A DNA stretch of 64,000 nt from Allobosea sp. OK403. Lineage in GTDB: Bacteria; Pseudomonadota; Alphaproteobacteria; Rhizobiales; Beijerinckiaceae. Made by a program: the position numbers and the translations under genes. The DNA lies in assembly GCF_900113835.1 (NCBI RefSeq), contig NZ_FOQV01000003.1, forward strand, positions 744,001-808,000, written 5' to 3'. Under the pieces are notes generated by a model. That model had not been told where the DNA came from. It saw only the letters and a list, made by a program, of their open reading frames with translations, and did not search any database. Positions 1 through 8,289 of the stretch are shown here, one piece after another. Each line of letters opens with the position of its first letter. Positions within the stretch are counted from its first letter, which is position 1.

Positions 1-177
1 GGCTGGCCGGAGACGGTGCTCAGGCGCGGCGAGGTCGTCGTCACACAGGGCACGCTGAAGGCGCAGCCGGGCTCGGGCCGATTGATGCTGCGCGAGGCCG
101 GCGAGGCAACCCGACCGACCGGGACGCTCTCGCCCGAATTCGACCCGGCGCGGAATTTTGGCGCCAAGCTGTATTGA
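1..177 (+). CDS. Dihydropyrimidinase/hydantoinase, C-terminal fragment
   Basis: The open frame runs in from the left edge and ends at TGA 175-177, giving 58 residues. The text reads like the C-terminal beta-sandwich of cyclic amidohydrolases (hydantoinase/dihydropyrimidinase): a 'rRGEVVV..G.L.A.PGSGRL' strand pair, then a PARNFGAKLY tail. These enzymes open hydantoin or dihydropyrimidine rings to N-carbamoyl amino acids in the cytosol. The neighbours support the call, because a hydantoin racemase follows and an N-carbamoyl amino-acid hydrolase lies at 6.7 kb. The catalytic metal-binding part is outside the window, so the substrate class cannot be judged. Confidence 0.7.
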   Translation, partial: GWPETVLRRGEVVVTQGTLKAQPGSGRLMLREAGEATRPTGTLSPEFDPARNFGAKLY

Positions 178-192
178 TGCGAACGCCCTTCC

Positions 193-296
193 GTCATTCC
201 GGGCGCAGCGAAGCGGAGACCCGGAATCCATCGTAGAGTGCGTCGCTCTTCGATGGATTCCGGATCGGCGCCGCTTCGCGGCTTGTTCGGAATGAC
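193..296. repeat. REP-like palindrome, family A (GTCATTCCGG type)
   Basis: The element begins GTCATTCCGGGC and ends GTTCGGAATGAC. Long imperfect arms include an internal GGAATCCATCG / CGATGGATTCC pair. Related copies are at 3369-3472 and 8117-8261, with short or half copies at 34527-34566 and about 6624-6663. It lies between the hydantoinase and racemase genes and would fold into a large hairpin in the transcript. Confidence 0.75.
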
Positions 297-337
297 GGTG
301 TGGTTCAGGCAAATATCCGTATTCTGAAGGAGCCCTC

Positions 338-1000
338 ATGGCCGGCACCATCTTCGTCATCAACCCGAACTCGACCGAGGCTGTCACCGCCGGCATCGAC
401 AAGGCGGTCGAGCCGCTGCGCTCGGCGGACGGCCCCAAGATCGCCTGCCTGACACTGACCGAGGGACCTCCGGGCATCCAGTCGCAGCGCGACGCCGACG
501 GCGTCGTCGGGCCGCTGCTGAAACGGGCGGCCGGGTTGGAGAACGAGGCGGCAGCCTTCATCGTCGCCTGCTTCAGCGACCCCGGCATGCATGCGCTGCG
601 CGAGCAGAGCCGCCACCCGGTGCTCGGCATCGCGGAATCGGGCGTGTTCCAGGCCTTGACGCTCGGCCAGCGCTTCGGCGTGATCGCAATCCTGCCGAGC
701 TCGATCCAGCGGCATCTGCGCTATTTCGGCGCCATGGGCGTGATGGGGCGCTTTGCCGGCGATCTCTCGATCGGGATGGGCGTGACCGAGCTCAGCGATG
801 CGGAGAAGACGCTGGAGCGCATGACCGCGACCGGCAAGACGCTGCGCGATACACATCATGCCGACGTCATCGTGATGGGCTGCGCCGGCATGGCACGCTT
901 CCGCCGGCCGCTGGAGGAGGCGCTCGGCGTGCCGGTGGTCGAGCCGACCCAGGCCGCGACCGCTATGGCCGTGGGGCGGGTGCGCCTCGCCGCGGCGTAG
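338..1000 (+). CDS. Hydantoin racemase, Asp/Glu racemase superfamily
   Basis: The 220-residue cytosolic protein starts with the family hallmark FVINPNSTE (residues 6-14). It has the two expected catalytic cysteines, Cys78 in ACFSDPG and Cys182 in MGCAGMARF, the two-base pair for proton exchange at C-alpha. The tail GVPVVEPTQAA is also typical. Such enzymes racemise 5-substituted hydantoins so that a stereoselective hydantoinase and carbamoylase can use both forms. The AAGGAG ribosome site sits 7 bases before ATG. The stop codon TAG is the first three bases of a dispersed CCGGT-core repeat. The family also contains allantoin racemases and maleate isomerase-like proteins, so the exact substrate is open. 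Confidence 0.85.
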   Translation: MAGTIFVINPNSTEAVTAGIDKAVEPLRSADGPKIACLTLTEGPPGIQSQRDADGVVGPLLKRAAGLENEAAAFIVACFSDPGMHALREQSRHPVLGIAESGVFQALTLGQRFGVIAILPSSIQRHLRYFGAMGVMGRFAGDLSIGMGVTELSDAEKTLERMTATGKTLRDTHHADVIVMGCAGMARFRRPLEEALGVPVVEPTQAATAMAVGRVRLAAA

Positions 1001-1066
1001 AGCAGGATGCGAAGCAGTGGGCACCGGTTTTTCGCATTGATCCGGCTCTCACTTTTAGATGAGAGC
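998..1066. repeat. CCGGT-core palindrome, family B
   Basis: TAGAGCAGGATGCGAAGCAG is followed by GGGCACCGGTTTTTCGCAT and an outer arm. It matches the copy at 59034-59100 closely, including the short trailing hairpin (CTCACTTTTAGATGAGAG here, CTCTCAGTTGAGAG there). The first three bases are the stop codon of the racemase gene. Confidence 0.7.
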
Positions 1067-1157
1067 TGCGCCCAGGCGGAATTTTTGCAAGCTCACGGGA
1101 ACCGGGCGGGCGCAGCGGCGTTGCACTGCCGCCGCTCTCTCTCCCGGAGTTCTCGCC

Positions 1158-1370
1158 GTGGATCAGGATCGCATCGTCCAGATCGCCAGGGCCATGTGCC
1201 GCGCCGCGCGCATGGACCCGGACAAGCCACCTGCGATCCAGGCTATCCGCGAAGAAATGCGATTTGCGCAGGCCGACGCGGATGCGTCTCTTTTGCCTGC
1301 CTGGCGGTATTTTCAGCCGGAAGCAGCCGCCTTCGTCGCGCGTCATCGCCTGCGGACGAAGACGGCCTGA
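1158..1370 (+). CDS. Small hypothetical protein (70 aa)
   Basis: GTG at 1158 is the preferred start because the frame upstream of it is repeat-derived and lacks protein-like composition. The product is a soluble, charged 70-residue protein with a helical first half (DQDRIVQIARAMCRAA) and a conserved-looking LLPAWRYFQPEAAAFVA segment. No domain of known function is recognised. It stands alone between the racemase and a small convergent gene. The acidic and basic residues are well distributed and codon use resembles the neighbours, which favours a real gene. The start could instead be the ATG at 1059, which would add 33 residues. Confidence 0.5.
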   Translation: MDQDRIVQIARAMCRAARMDPDKPPAIQAIREEMRFAQADADASLLPAWRYFQPEAAAFVARHRLRTKTA

Positions 1371-1394
1371 ACGGAGACGCGCTGCAGGGAGGTG

Positions 1395-1562
1395 CTACTC
1401 CTCTGCCTCGTCCAGGCGCATCTCGAAGGCCAGCATCGCATCGGCGAGTGCCGCGAGTTCGGCGTCGCGCTCCGGGCTCTCGGGCGAGGCGCTCAGTTCC
1501 TGGGCGCGCTCCTGGGCGCGCTGATAATCTTCTTCGGTATGGACGACGATCGGCTGCTTCAT
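1395..1562 (-). CDS. Small protein resembling the N-terminus of HigA-type antitoxins (55 aa)
   Basis: The protein reads MKQPIVVHTEEDYQRAQ followed by a PESPERDAEL segment and an acidic helix. The layout of Thr-Glu-x-Asp-Tyr, a short helix, a Pro-rich turn and a second acidic helix matches the segment that precedes the helix-turn-helix in HigA-like/XRE antitoxins. The DNA-binding part is absent and no toxin gene is adjacent. It may be a stand-alone domain or a remnant. An alternative ATG at 1577 adds five residues. The gene converges on the 1158-1370 gene. Confidence 0.45.
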   Translation of the reverse strand: MKQPIVVHTEEDYQRAQERAQELSASPESPERDAELAALADAMLAFEMRLDEAEE

Positions 1563-1580
1563 CGTCACAATCGGCACTGC

Positions 1581-1613
1581 GATTGTGGCGCCTTCATGAG
1601 CGCCGCCACAATC
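1581..1613. promoter_or_regulatory. Inverted repeat upstream of the small minus-strand gene
   Basis: Perfect 10-base arms GATTGTGGCG (1581-1590) and CGCCACAATC (1604-1613) flank a 13-base loop, about 20 bases upstream of the minus-strand start at 1562. It could be an operator or a transcript hairpin; the role is not known. Confidence 0.35.
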
Positions 1614-1826
1614 TCCACGACACCCCGCGCCACGACGCCCCGCCGGCTATTCCAGGCATAGGAACAGTCTATTAGCCCGGCGAATATCTCCTGACCTATG
1701 GTTGGCCCCGCAGTATCCGCCGCGCTCGCCAGGGCAACGGCGGCACTGAAAGTCCACGGCCAAACCCGCCAGAGATGAAGCGGCGCGCCGAGAGGGCCGG
1801 CACCATAAAAACAGGGGACAAGATCG

Positions 1827-3350
1827 ATGGCACGGTTGGGATTGGCATCATTCATGGGCGGCATCGCCCTGACGCTGCTGGGGCTCTCCGCCCCGCCGGC
1901 ACTCGCCGGCAAGGCCGACGACACGCTCAACGTCGCCTTCGCGCTCGAGCCCGAGGCGCTCGACACCTACAAGATCGCCGGCCGCGAGGGGCTGATCCTG
2001 GCCCGGCACATCTATGACGGCCTGCTCTACAAGGATCTCGACACTGGCGAGATCAAGCCGGCGCTGGCCAAGGCCTGGCGCTTTACCGACCCGATGACGA
2101 TGGAGTTCGATCTCCGCGAGGGCGTGACCTTCCACAACGGCGCGAAGTTCACCGCCGACGACGTCGTCTACACGCTCAACACCGTGCTCGACCCGAATTA
2201 CGGCACGCGCTTTCGCATCGCCATCGACTGGATCGGAAAGGTCGAAAAAGTCTCGGAATTCCAGGTCCGCATCAAGATGGCGAAGCCTTTCGCCGGCGCA
2301 GTCGAGATGCTGGCCGATGCGCTGCCGATCTATCCGGCCGCCTATTTCAAGGAGGTCGGCTCGGCCGGCATGGCGGCCAAGCCCATCGGCACCGGCCCCT
2401 ACAAGCTCGTCGAGATGACGCCGGGCATCCGCTACGCCTTCGAGCGTTTCGACGCTCACTATGCCGGCAGCTCCAAGGGCAAGCCGGCGATCGGCAAGAT
2501 CGTCGTGCGCACCATCCCTGAGCTCAACACCCAATTCGCCGAGCTTCTGGCCGGCAAGCTCGACTGGAGCTGGCGCATCCCGCCCGACCAGGCGGCGCGG
2601 CTCGCAAGTCGTATCCAGATCGTCAACGGCCCGATCATGCGCATCGCCTATGTCGGCCTCAACGTGACCGCCAAGGGCAAGGACTACCCGACCAAGAACC
2701 TGCTGGTGCGCCGCGCCATCAACCATGCCGTCAACCGCGAGGCGATCGTGAAAGCCTTCGCCGGCGGCGCCTCGCAGGTACTGAACGCGGCCTGCAACCC
2801 CAAGCAGTTCGGCTGCGCGCAGGATGTCGCGACTTACGCCTATGATCCGGCCAAGGCCAAGGCGCTGCTGAGCGAAGCCGGCTTGCCCAACGGCGTCGAT
2901 ATCGAGATGGTCTTTGCCGCGATGCCGCGCCCGGTCGCCGAGGCGGTCGCCTCCGACCTCGCCAAGGTCGGCATCCGGGTGACGCTGAACGAGCAGCAAT
3001 ATGCGGCCGGCGTGCAGAAATGGCGCGCGGGCGAATTGCCGGCCTTCTTCACCAATTGGGGCAGCTACGGCACCGGCGACGTCGCCTTCATCATCTCGAA
3101 CTTCTTCGGCGGCGGCGCCGACGACCTCGTCCAGGACAAGGAGGTGATCGATCTCGTCACCGCCGCCGACACGGCGCAGGACCGGGCTCTGCGCCAGGAG
3201 AACTACGCCAAGGCGCTGAAGAAGATCGCCGACCAGGCCTATTGGCTGCCGATGTACGACTTCAACATCAATTACGGCCTGTCGACGGCACTCAACTTCA
3301 AGCCGCACCCCGACGAGTTCGCCCGCTGGTGGCTGTCGAGCTGGAAGTAG
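1827..3350 (+). CDS. ABC transporter solute-binding protein, dipeptide/oligopeptide type
   Basis: The 507-residue precursor has a Sec signal peptide (hydrophobic core about residues 8-22, Ala-Leu-Ala cleavage site near 27). A family 5 solute-binding domain follows, with the usual order: an early ALEPEALDTY segment, a HIYDGLLYKD strand, F.L.REGVTFHNG near 100, and the interlobe GTGPYKLVEM. Family 5 proteins bind di/oligopeptides, nickel, glycosides or other small solutes in the periplasm. Two permease genes follow. Flanking hydantoin genes suggest import of a hydantoin, ureide or peptide-like substrate, but this is inference. No ATP-binding subunit is encoded nearby within the window. Confidence 0.9.
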   Translation: MARLGLASFMGGIALTLLGLSAPPALAGKADDTLNVAFALEPEALDTYKIAGREGLILARHIYDGLLYKDLDTGEIKPALAKAWRFTDPMTMEFDLREGVTFHNGAKFTADDVVYTLNTVLDPNYGTRFRIAIDWIGKVEKVSEFQVRIKMAKPFAGAVEMLADALPIYPAAYFKEVGSAGMAAKPIGTGPYKLVEMTPGIRYAFERFDAHYAGSSKGKPAIGKIVVRTIPELNTQFAELLAGKLDWSWRIPPDQAARLASRIQIVNGPIMRIAYVGLNVTAKGKDYPTKNLLVRRAINHAVNREAIVKAFAGGASQVLNAACNPKQFGCAQDVATYAYDPAKAKALLSEAGLPNGVDIEMVFAAMPRPVAEAVASDLAKVGIRVTLNEQQYAAGVQKWRAGELPAFFTNWGSYGTGDVAFIISNFFGGGADDLVQDKEVIDLVTAADTAQDRALRQENYAKALKKIADQAYWLPMYDFNINYGLSTALNFKPHPDEFARWWLSSWK

Positions 3351-3368
3351 GGTCCCGAGCAGCGGGCC

Positions 3369-3472
3369 GTCACTCTGGGCGCCCGAAGGGAGACCCGGGA
3401 TCCATCGGAGGGCTCCGGCGCCTGACGATGGATTCCGGATCGGCGCCGCTTTCGCGGCTTGTCCGGAATGAC
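3369..3472. repeat. REP-like palindrome, family A
   Basis: This second copy of the element at 193-296 shares GATGGATTCCGGATCGGCG and ends GTCCGGAATGAC. It separates the binding-protein gene from the permease genes, a common place for elements that set unequal transcript levels of binding protein and membrane parts. Confidence 0.75.
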
Positions 3473-3525
3473 AGCGTGTTCGGGTTAGACGTCACGCGCT
3501 CACACAGCCTCTGGATGGAACCGCC

Positions 3526-4443
3526 ATGCTGCCCTTTCTCGCGCGCCGCCTGATCGTCGCCGTCCTCGTCGCGCTCGCTGTGTCGATGGTCGCGTTCGGG
3601 CTGATGTTCGTCGCCGGTGATCCGGCGGTCGTACTCGCCGGCCAGGCCGGGCGGGCCCAGGATGTCGAGATGATCCGGCAAGCTTATGGGCTCGGCCGGC
3701 CGCTGCCGGTGCAGTTCCTCGGCTGGATCGGCCGGGCGCTGACGGGCAATTTCGGCACGAGCCTGTATTTCAACCTGCCGGTCGCCACGATCATCGGCGA
3801 GCGCTTGCCGGTGACATTGATGCTCGGCAGCGCCGCCTTCCTGCTCGCCATGCTGATCTCGGTGCCGCTCGGCATCGCCGCCTCGCTCAAGCCCGGCGGC
3901 CTGCTCGACCGCACCGCGTTGCTGCTCGCCGTGCTCGGACAGGCGATCCCGAGCTTCTGGCTCGGGCTGATCCTGATCGTCGTCTTCGGCGTCTGGTGGG
4001 ACCTGGTCCCGATCTCGGGAACGGAGAGCTGGCAGGGCTATATCCTGCCCGTGATCGTGCTGAGCTATTACGCCATGCCGGCGCTGATGCGCCTGACACG
4101 AGCGGGCATGATCGAGGTGCTCGGGGCCGATTATATCCGCACCGCCCGCGCCAAGGGGCTGGCGCAATTGCGCATCCTGATGGTGCATGCGCTGCGCAAC
4201 GCCGTGCTGCCGCTGGTTTCGCTGGCGGCGGTGCAATTCGGCATGATGCTCTCGGGCTCGATCGTGATCGAGAGCGTCTTCGCCATCAACGGGCTCGGCC
4301 GCCTCGCCTGGGAATCGCTGCTGCGCAGCGATCTGCCGGTGGTGCAGGCGATCATCCTGATCCTGTCGCTGATCTATGTGACGCTGACGACGGCGGCCGA
4401 CCTGGTCAATGCCTGGCTCGATCCTCGCCTGAGGAGCGCCTGA
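3526..4443 (+). CDS. Dipeptide-type ABC transporter permease (DppB-like)
   Basis: The 305-residue inner-membrane protein has about six hydrophobic segments. The first is at residues 7-29, followed by a periplasmic loop with PVQFLGWIGRALTGNFGTS that is typical of the DppB/OppB subfamily. The EAA coupling loop reads YIRTARAKGL, followed by HALRNAVLPLV. It forms a heterodimer with the next gene product. The last base of its TGA stop is the first base of the next ATG, so the two are translationally coupled. Confidence 0.92.
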   Translation: MLPFLARRLIVAVLVALAVSMVAFGLMFVAGDPAVVLAGQAGRAQDVEMIRQAYGLGRPLPVQFLGWIGRALTGNFGTSLYFNLPVATIIGERLPVTLMLGSAAFLLAMLISVPLGIAASLKPGGLLDRTALLLAVLGQAIPSFWLGLILIVVFGVWWDLVPISGTESWQGYILPVIVLSYYAMPALMRLTRAGMIEVLGADYIRTARAKGLAQLRILMVHALRNAVLPLVSLAAVQFGMMLSGSIVIESVFAINGLGRLAWESLLRSDLPVVQAIILILSLIYVTLTTAADLVNAWLDPRLRSA

Positions 4444-5324
4444 TGACGGTGCTCGACCTCGACAGCCGCATCCTGCAACGGCGCAAGCTCTGGCGGCGTG
4501 TCAGTCGCAGCACCGGCATCCATCTCGGCGGCGGGCTCCTGGCACTGATCGCCGCCATCGCGCTGTTCGCCCCCCTGCTCGCGCCGCATGATCCAATCGC
4601 GCAGGATCTGACGCGCCGGCTGCTGCCGCCCTTCTGGCAGGCCGGCTCCGACCCGGTGCATTGGCTCGGCACCGACCATCTCGGGCGCGACTATCTCTCG
4701 CGATTGATCTTCGGCGCGCGGGTCTCGCTCGGGATCGGGCTCGGCGTGACGCTCTGCGCCGGGTTGATCGGCACGATGCTCGGGCTGCTTGCCGGCTATT
4801 TCGGCGGCAGGACCGATATGCTGATCAGCTTCATCATCACGACGCGGCTGTCCTTGCCGATCGTACTGGTCGCGCTCGCCGCCGTCGCGCTCGGCGGCGC
4901 CTCGCTGCAGACGCTTGCCATCGTGCTCAGCCTCCTGCTCTGGGACCGTTTCGCCGTGGTGGTGCGCTCGGCGACGCAAGGGTTGCGCAACCGCGAATTC
5001 GTCCAGGCCACCGTCTCGTTCGGCGCTTCCAGCCTGCATGTGATGCTGCGCGGCATCCTGCCCAATCTGCGCAACACGCTGATCGTGGTGGCGACGCTGG
5101 AGGTCGCCAATGTCATTCTGCTGGAGGCGGCCCTGTCGTTCCTGGGCCTGGGCGCAAGGCCGCCGACGCCGTCCTGGGGGCTGATGATCGCCGAGGGACG
5201 CGAGCACATCCTGTTCGATCCCTGGCTGATCGCCTTGCCCGGTTCGGCGCTCTGCCTGCTCATCCTTGCCGTCAATCTGCTCGGCGACGGCGTGCGCGAC
5301 GCGCTCGATGCCACGAGCTCCTGA
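4443..5324 (+). CDS. Dipeptide-type ABC transporter permease (DppC-like)
   Basis: The 293-residue permease starts at the ATG overlapping the preceding stop; a longer frame upstream is only an overlap with the DppB gene. After an N-terminal membrane segment (about residues 26-46) comes the DppC signature LAPHDPIAQDL and HWLGTDHLGRDYLSRLI, then the EAA-loop region and a terminal membrane segment near SALCLLILAVNLLGDG. It pairs with the DppB-like subunit. The cognate DppD/DppF ATPases are not in the window. Confidence 0.92.
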   Translation: MTVLDLDSRILQRRKLWRRVSRSTGIHLGGGLLALIAAIALFAPLLAPHDPIAQDLTRRLLPPFWQAGSDPVHWLGTDHLGRDYLSRLIFGARVSLGIGLGVTLCAGLIGTMLGLLAGYFGGRTDMLISFIITTRLSLPIVLVALAAVALGGASLQTLAIVLSLLLWDRFAVVVRSATQGLRNREFVQATVSFGASSLHVMLRGILPNLRNTLIVVATLEVANVILLEAALSFLGLGARPPTPSWGLMIAEGREHILFDPWLIALPGSALCLLILAVNLLGDGVRDALDATSS

Positions 5325-5475
5325 ACCCGCCCCGGCCGCTCCCGAAAGCGAGCGGCACGCACCCTGCATGGACAGCCCGAGCTTGACGCGCGGCTCAAGC
5401 TGCGTTGCCATCCCGTTTCGTGGTGGCGGCACGGCTGCGCGTGTCGGCGTGCAGGCCAGGCCGAAGGGAGAGTTC

Positions 5476-6459
5476 GTGACGGCAAAGCGCCCGAAACTGC
5501 ATCACCTGAACTGGAATCTCCTCCACACCTTCCTGGTGATCGTCGAGGAGCGCAGCATCACGCGTGCCGCCGACCGGTTGCTGGTGCGCCAACCTTCGGT
5601 CAGCGCCGCGCTGCAGCGGCTGGAGGAGACGCTTGGCGGCCAGCTCGTGCAGCGCGACAGCCGCCGCTTCGTCCTGACCAAGCGCGGCGAGCTCTTGCAC
5701 AAGGAATGCGTCGACATCTATCGCAGCGTCGCCCGCATCGGCGAAAAACTCTCGGAAGAACATGACGAACTGACCGGGCTCGTGCGCGTCCAGTTGATCA
5801 CGCATATGGTGCTGCCGGCCTTCGACCGGGCGCTGTCATTGATGAGCCGCCGCCATCCCGGCGTCACCGTGCGGGTCGAGGTCGCGAGCAGCCAGGACAT
5901 CGTCCGCTCCGTTTCGCAAAGGCTGAGCCCCTTCGGCTTCTGCCTGCTGCCCAACCCGCTCGCCGGACTGAATTGCCGCCATCTATTGCGCGAGGAGTTC
6001 GGCATCTTGTGCGGGCGCGACCACGCGCTCCACGGCCGGGCCGGCGTGGCGCTGCACGAGCTCGCCGACGAGCCCTTCATCGCACTCGCCTGCGGCCAGG
6101 ACGGCGCGCTCGAGCCCATGGTCTCGCTGCGCGAAGGCGCGGGGCTGGGCAGCCGCACGGTCGGCGCGAGCCCCAATCTCGAGGAGGTCGCGCGCATGAT
6201 CGCGGCTGGCATGGGCATCGGCATCCTGCCGCTCGCCTCGGTGCAGGACGCGATCGACACCGGCACACTCTGGAACTTGTCGGGTACGGGCGGGGAACTT
6301 GGCGCCGATCTCTATTTCGTCAGCAGCCCGGCCATGGGGCTCAGCGCGGCCGAGCTCGCCTTCCAGCGCCTGTTCGAGGACATGCTGGAGGCCGAAAGCG
6401 CGCCACCCGAAATTATCGACAACCCGCTGATCGCGGGGCTGACTCTGCCGCTGGCTTGA
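5476..6459 (+). CDS. LysR-family transcriptional regulator
   Basis: The GTG start at 5476 follows AGGGAG by five bases and gives a normal 327-residue LysR protein; extending further upstream runs into the permease gene. The winged helix-turn-helix occupies about residues 12-70 (FLVIVEERSITRAADRL, then QPSVSAALQRLEETLG), followed by a periplasmic-binding-like effector domain. It sits between the importer genes and a convergent carbamoylase gene, so it probably regulates this hydantoin/amino-acid cluster. The inducer is unknown. Confidence 0.9.
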   Translation: MTAKRPKLHHLNWNLLHTFLVIVEERSITRAADRLLVRQPSVSAALQRLEETLGGQLVQRDSRRFVLTKRGELLHKECVDIYRSVARIGEKLSEEHDELTGLVRVQLITHMVLPAFDRALSLMSRRHPGVTVRVEVASSQDIVRSVSQRLSPFGFCLLPNPLAGLNCRHLLREEFGILCGRDHALHGRAGVALHELADEPFIALACGQDGALEPMVSLREGAGLGSRTVGASPNLEEVARMIAAGMGIGILPLASVQDAIDTGTLWNLSGTGGELGADLYFVSSPAMGLSAAELAFQRLFEDMLEAESAPPEIIDNPLIAGLTLPLA

Positions 6460-6692
6460 CCAAACCAAAACCCGTCGGTCATCTCTCCGAACAGGCGTCG
6501 GTCATGTCCCCGGTCTAAACACTTGTGCCGACCATCCACGTCTCCGCTGGTCGAGGATCGTATTCAAGACGTGGATGCTCGCCACAAGGGCGAGCATGAC
6601 GAACTTGAGCAGCGTCGTATTCATGAGTTCCGGGTTCGCGCCTTCGACGCGCCCTGGAATGACGCTGTGTTTCTCCGCAAACGCGGCAAGGC
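6460..6692. other. Intergenic region with repeat fragments
   Basis: Near 6475-6520 the ten-base word CGTCGGTCAT occurs twice, 24 bases apart, followed by GTCCCCGGT; this may be a decayed transposon end. From about 6624 to 6663 there is a half copy of repeat family A ending CCTGGAATGAC. The LysR gene (plus) and the carbamoylase gene (minus) converge here. No further coding frame is convincing. Confidence 0.4.
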
Positions 6693-7937
6693 CTACCGAT
6701 CCGCCCGCTCCAGCACGCATTGCAGGAGCACGTTCAGCCCCGGCTCCAGGTCATCGCGCGTGCAGAGCTCGCCATTGTTGTGGGTGATGCCGCCCTGGCA
6801 GGGGGCGAAGATCATCGTCGTCGGCGCATGGCGGGCGATGTAATAGGCGTCGTGCCCGGCCTGGCTCAGAATATCCATGTGGCGATAGCCGAGGGCTGCC
6901 GCCGAAGCACGGACCTGATCGATCAGCTCCTGCGCGAAGATGCGCCCGCCCCATTTCCAGATATCGAGGATCTCGACACCGCAATCGGCCTTCGCGGCCG
7001 CCTCGAAAGCGGCGCGGCGCATGCGCTCGGCCATCACCTCCGAGGTCACCGGGTCGGGATGGCGGACATCGCCCACCGCCTGGGCCCAGTCGGAGAGGAT
7101 ACCCGGCTTGTTGGGCCAGGCGACGAGCCGCGCGGCCGTGGCCTTGCCGCCGCTGCCGGCATGGTCCCAGCCGAGATCATCGACCGCCACGAGGAAGCGC
7201 GCGCCGGCAAGCAGCGCGTTCTTGCGCCGCTCCATCGGCCAGGGACCGGTATGGGCGGTCTCGCCCTTGAACTCGACCAGCATGCCGGTCGAGGGGAAAC
7301 CGCCAGTGACGACGCCGAGCTGCATGCCCTCGCGATCGAGGATCGGGCCCTGCTCGATATGGAACTCGAAATAAGCGTCGAAGGCGTGGGGCTTGTCCTC
7401 CATCTCGCCGAGATAGCCGATGCGCTCAAGCTCCGCGCCGATCGTCTTGCCGTCGTCATCAACGCGCCCGCGCGCCCAGTCCAGCGCATAGGCACCGGTG
7501 AAGGCGCCGGAGCCGACCATGGGCGGCGAGAAGCGCGCGCCCTCCTCATTGGTCCAGTTGACCACCTCGATCGGCCGGCGCGTGCGCTTACCCAGCGCAT
7601 CGAGCGTGCGGCAGACCTCCAGCCCCGCCAGCACGCCGGCGATGCCGTCGAAGCGGCCGCCATTGAACTGGGTATCGAGATGGCTGCCCATCACCACCGG
7701 CGGCAGGCTGTCCTCGGTTCCGCTCCGGCGCGCGAAGATGTTGCCGATGCCGTCGACGCGGACGCTCAAGCCGGCCTCGCGGCACCAGGCGACGAACTGA
7801 TCGCGCACCTGCTTGTCGGAATCCGACGCCGCCAGGCGCGACAGGCCGCCCGGGCGGCCCGGGCCGATCTCGGCGGAGCGCTCGATCGTCGTCCAGAAAC
7901 GTTCGATGTCGATGCGGGCTTCGCTCGGCACAGGCAT
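6693..7937 (-). CDS. Zn-dependent N-carbamoyl-L-amino-acid hydrolase / ureidopropionase family
   Basis: The 414-residue cytosolic enzyme belongs to the M20/M28-related carbamoylase family (HyuC/AmaB/allantoate amidohydrolase). Expected metal ligands are visible: His86 and Asp97 in MGSHLDTQFNGGRFDGIAG, Glu131-Glu132 in WTNEEGARF, and His193 in EFHIEQGP. A C-terminal THNNGE motif completes the set. It removes the carbamoyl group from N-carbamoyl amino acids, yielding the amino acid, CO2 and ammonia, the step after hydantoinase. The chosen start is the ATG whose product begins MPVPSEARID; the frame is open a further 51 codons upstream without a good ribosome site. L-specific carbamoylase is likelier than allantoate hydrolase from context. 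Confidence 0.85.
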   Translation of the reverse strand: MPVPSEARIDIERFWTTIERSAEIGPGRPGGLSRLAASDSDKQVRDQFVAWCREAGLSVRVDGIGNIFARRSGTEDSLPPVVMGSHLDTQFNGGRFDGIAGVLAGLEVCRTLDALGKRTRRPIEVVNWTNEEGARFSPPMVGSGAFTGAYALDWARGRVDDDGKTIGAELERIGYLGEMEDKPHAFDAYFEFHIEQGPILDREGMQLGVVTGGFPSTGMLVEFKGETAHTGPWPMERRKNALLAGARFLVAVDDLGWDHAGSGGKATAARLVAWPNKPGILSDWAQAVGDVRHPDPVTSEVMAERMRRAAFEAAAKADCGVEILDIWKWGGRIFAQELIDQVRASAAALGYRHMDILSQAGHDAYYIARHAPTTMIFAPCQGGITHNNGELCTRDDLEPGLNVLLQCVLERADR

Positions 7938-8289
7938 GGCGATCTGCTCTCGGATATGCGTTTCGGCGGGGGCCCCGCTCGCCGGACAGGTTGGGTCACC
8001 GTCCGGATAAGGATAGTTGGCGACGGCCCGGTTCCTGGCAAATAGATATTGGCTATGCCTGATATCCGGGCGGTCTCTGGCCAGCGTCAATCATTATCCC
8101 GGGCCGGAACCACGCCGTCATTCCGGGGCTTCGCGTAGCGAAGAGCCCGGAACCCAGAACCGATGACTGTTTCGGGATAAGCGTCGAACATCACAGCCTT
8201 GACGAAGAAGCGCATCGGTTCTGGGTTCCGGGCTCGCCCCTTCGGGGCGCCCCGGAATGACGGTGTGGTCCCCAGCGCAACGTCATGCC
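7938..8289. other. Gene-free spacer dominated by a family A repeat
   Basis: The only recognisable structure is the large palindrome at 8117-8261. The part nearest the carbamoylase gene must hold its minus-strand promoter; GC content falls around 8040-8060 (AAATAGATATTGGCTATGCC), which is the likeliest position. I see no further gene. Confidence 0.4.
8117..8261. repeat. REP-like palindrome, family A (long form)
   Basis: It starts GTCATTCCGGGGC and ends GCCCCGGAATGAC. Inner arms GAACCCAGAACCGATG and CATCGGTTCTGGGTTC are perfectly complementary. It is about 40 bases longer than the other family A copies because of a central spacer. Confidence 0.75.
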
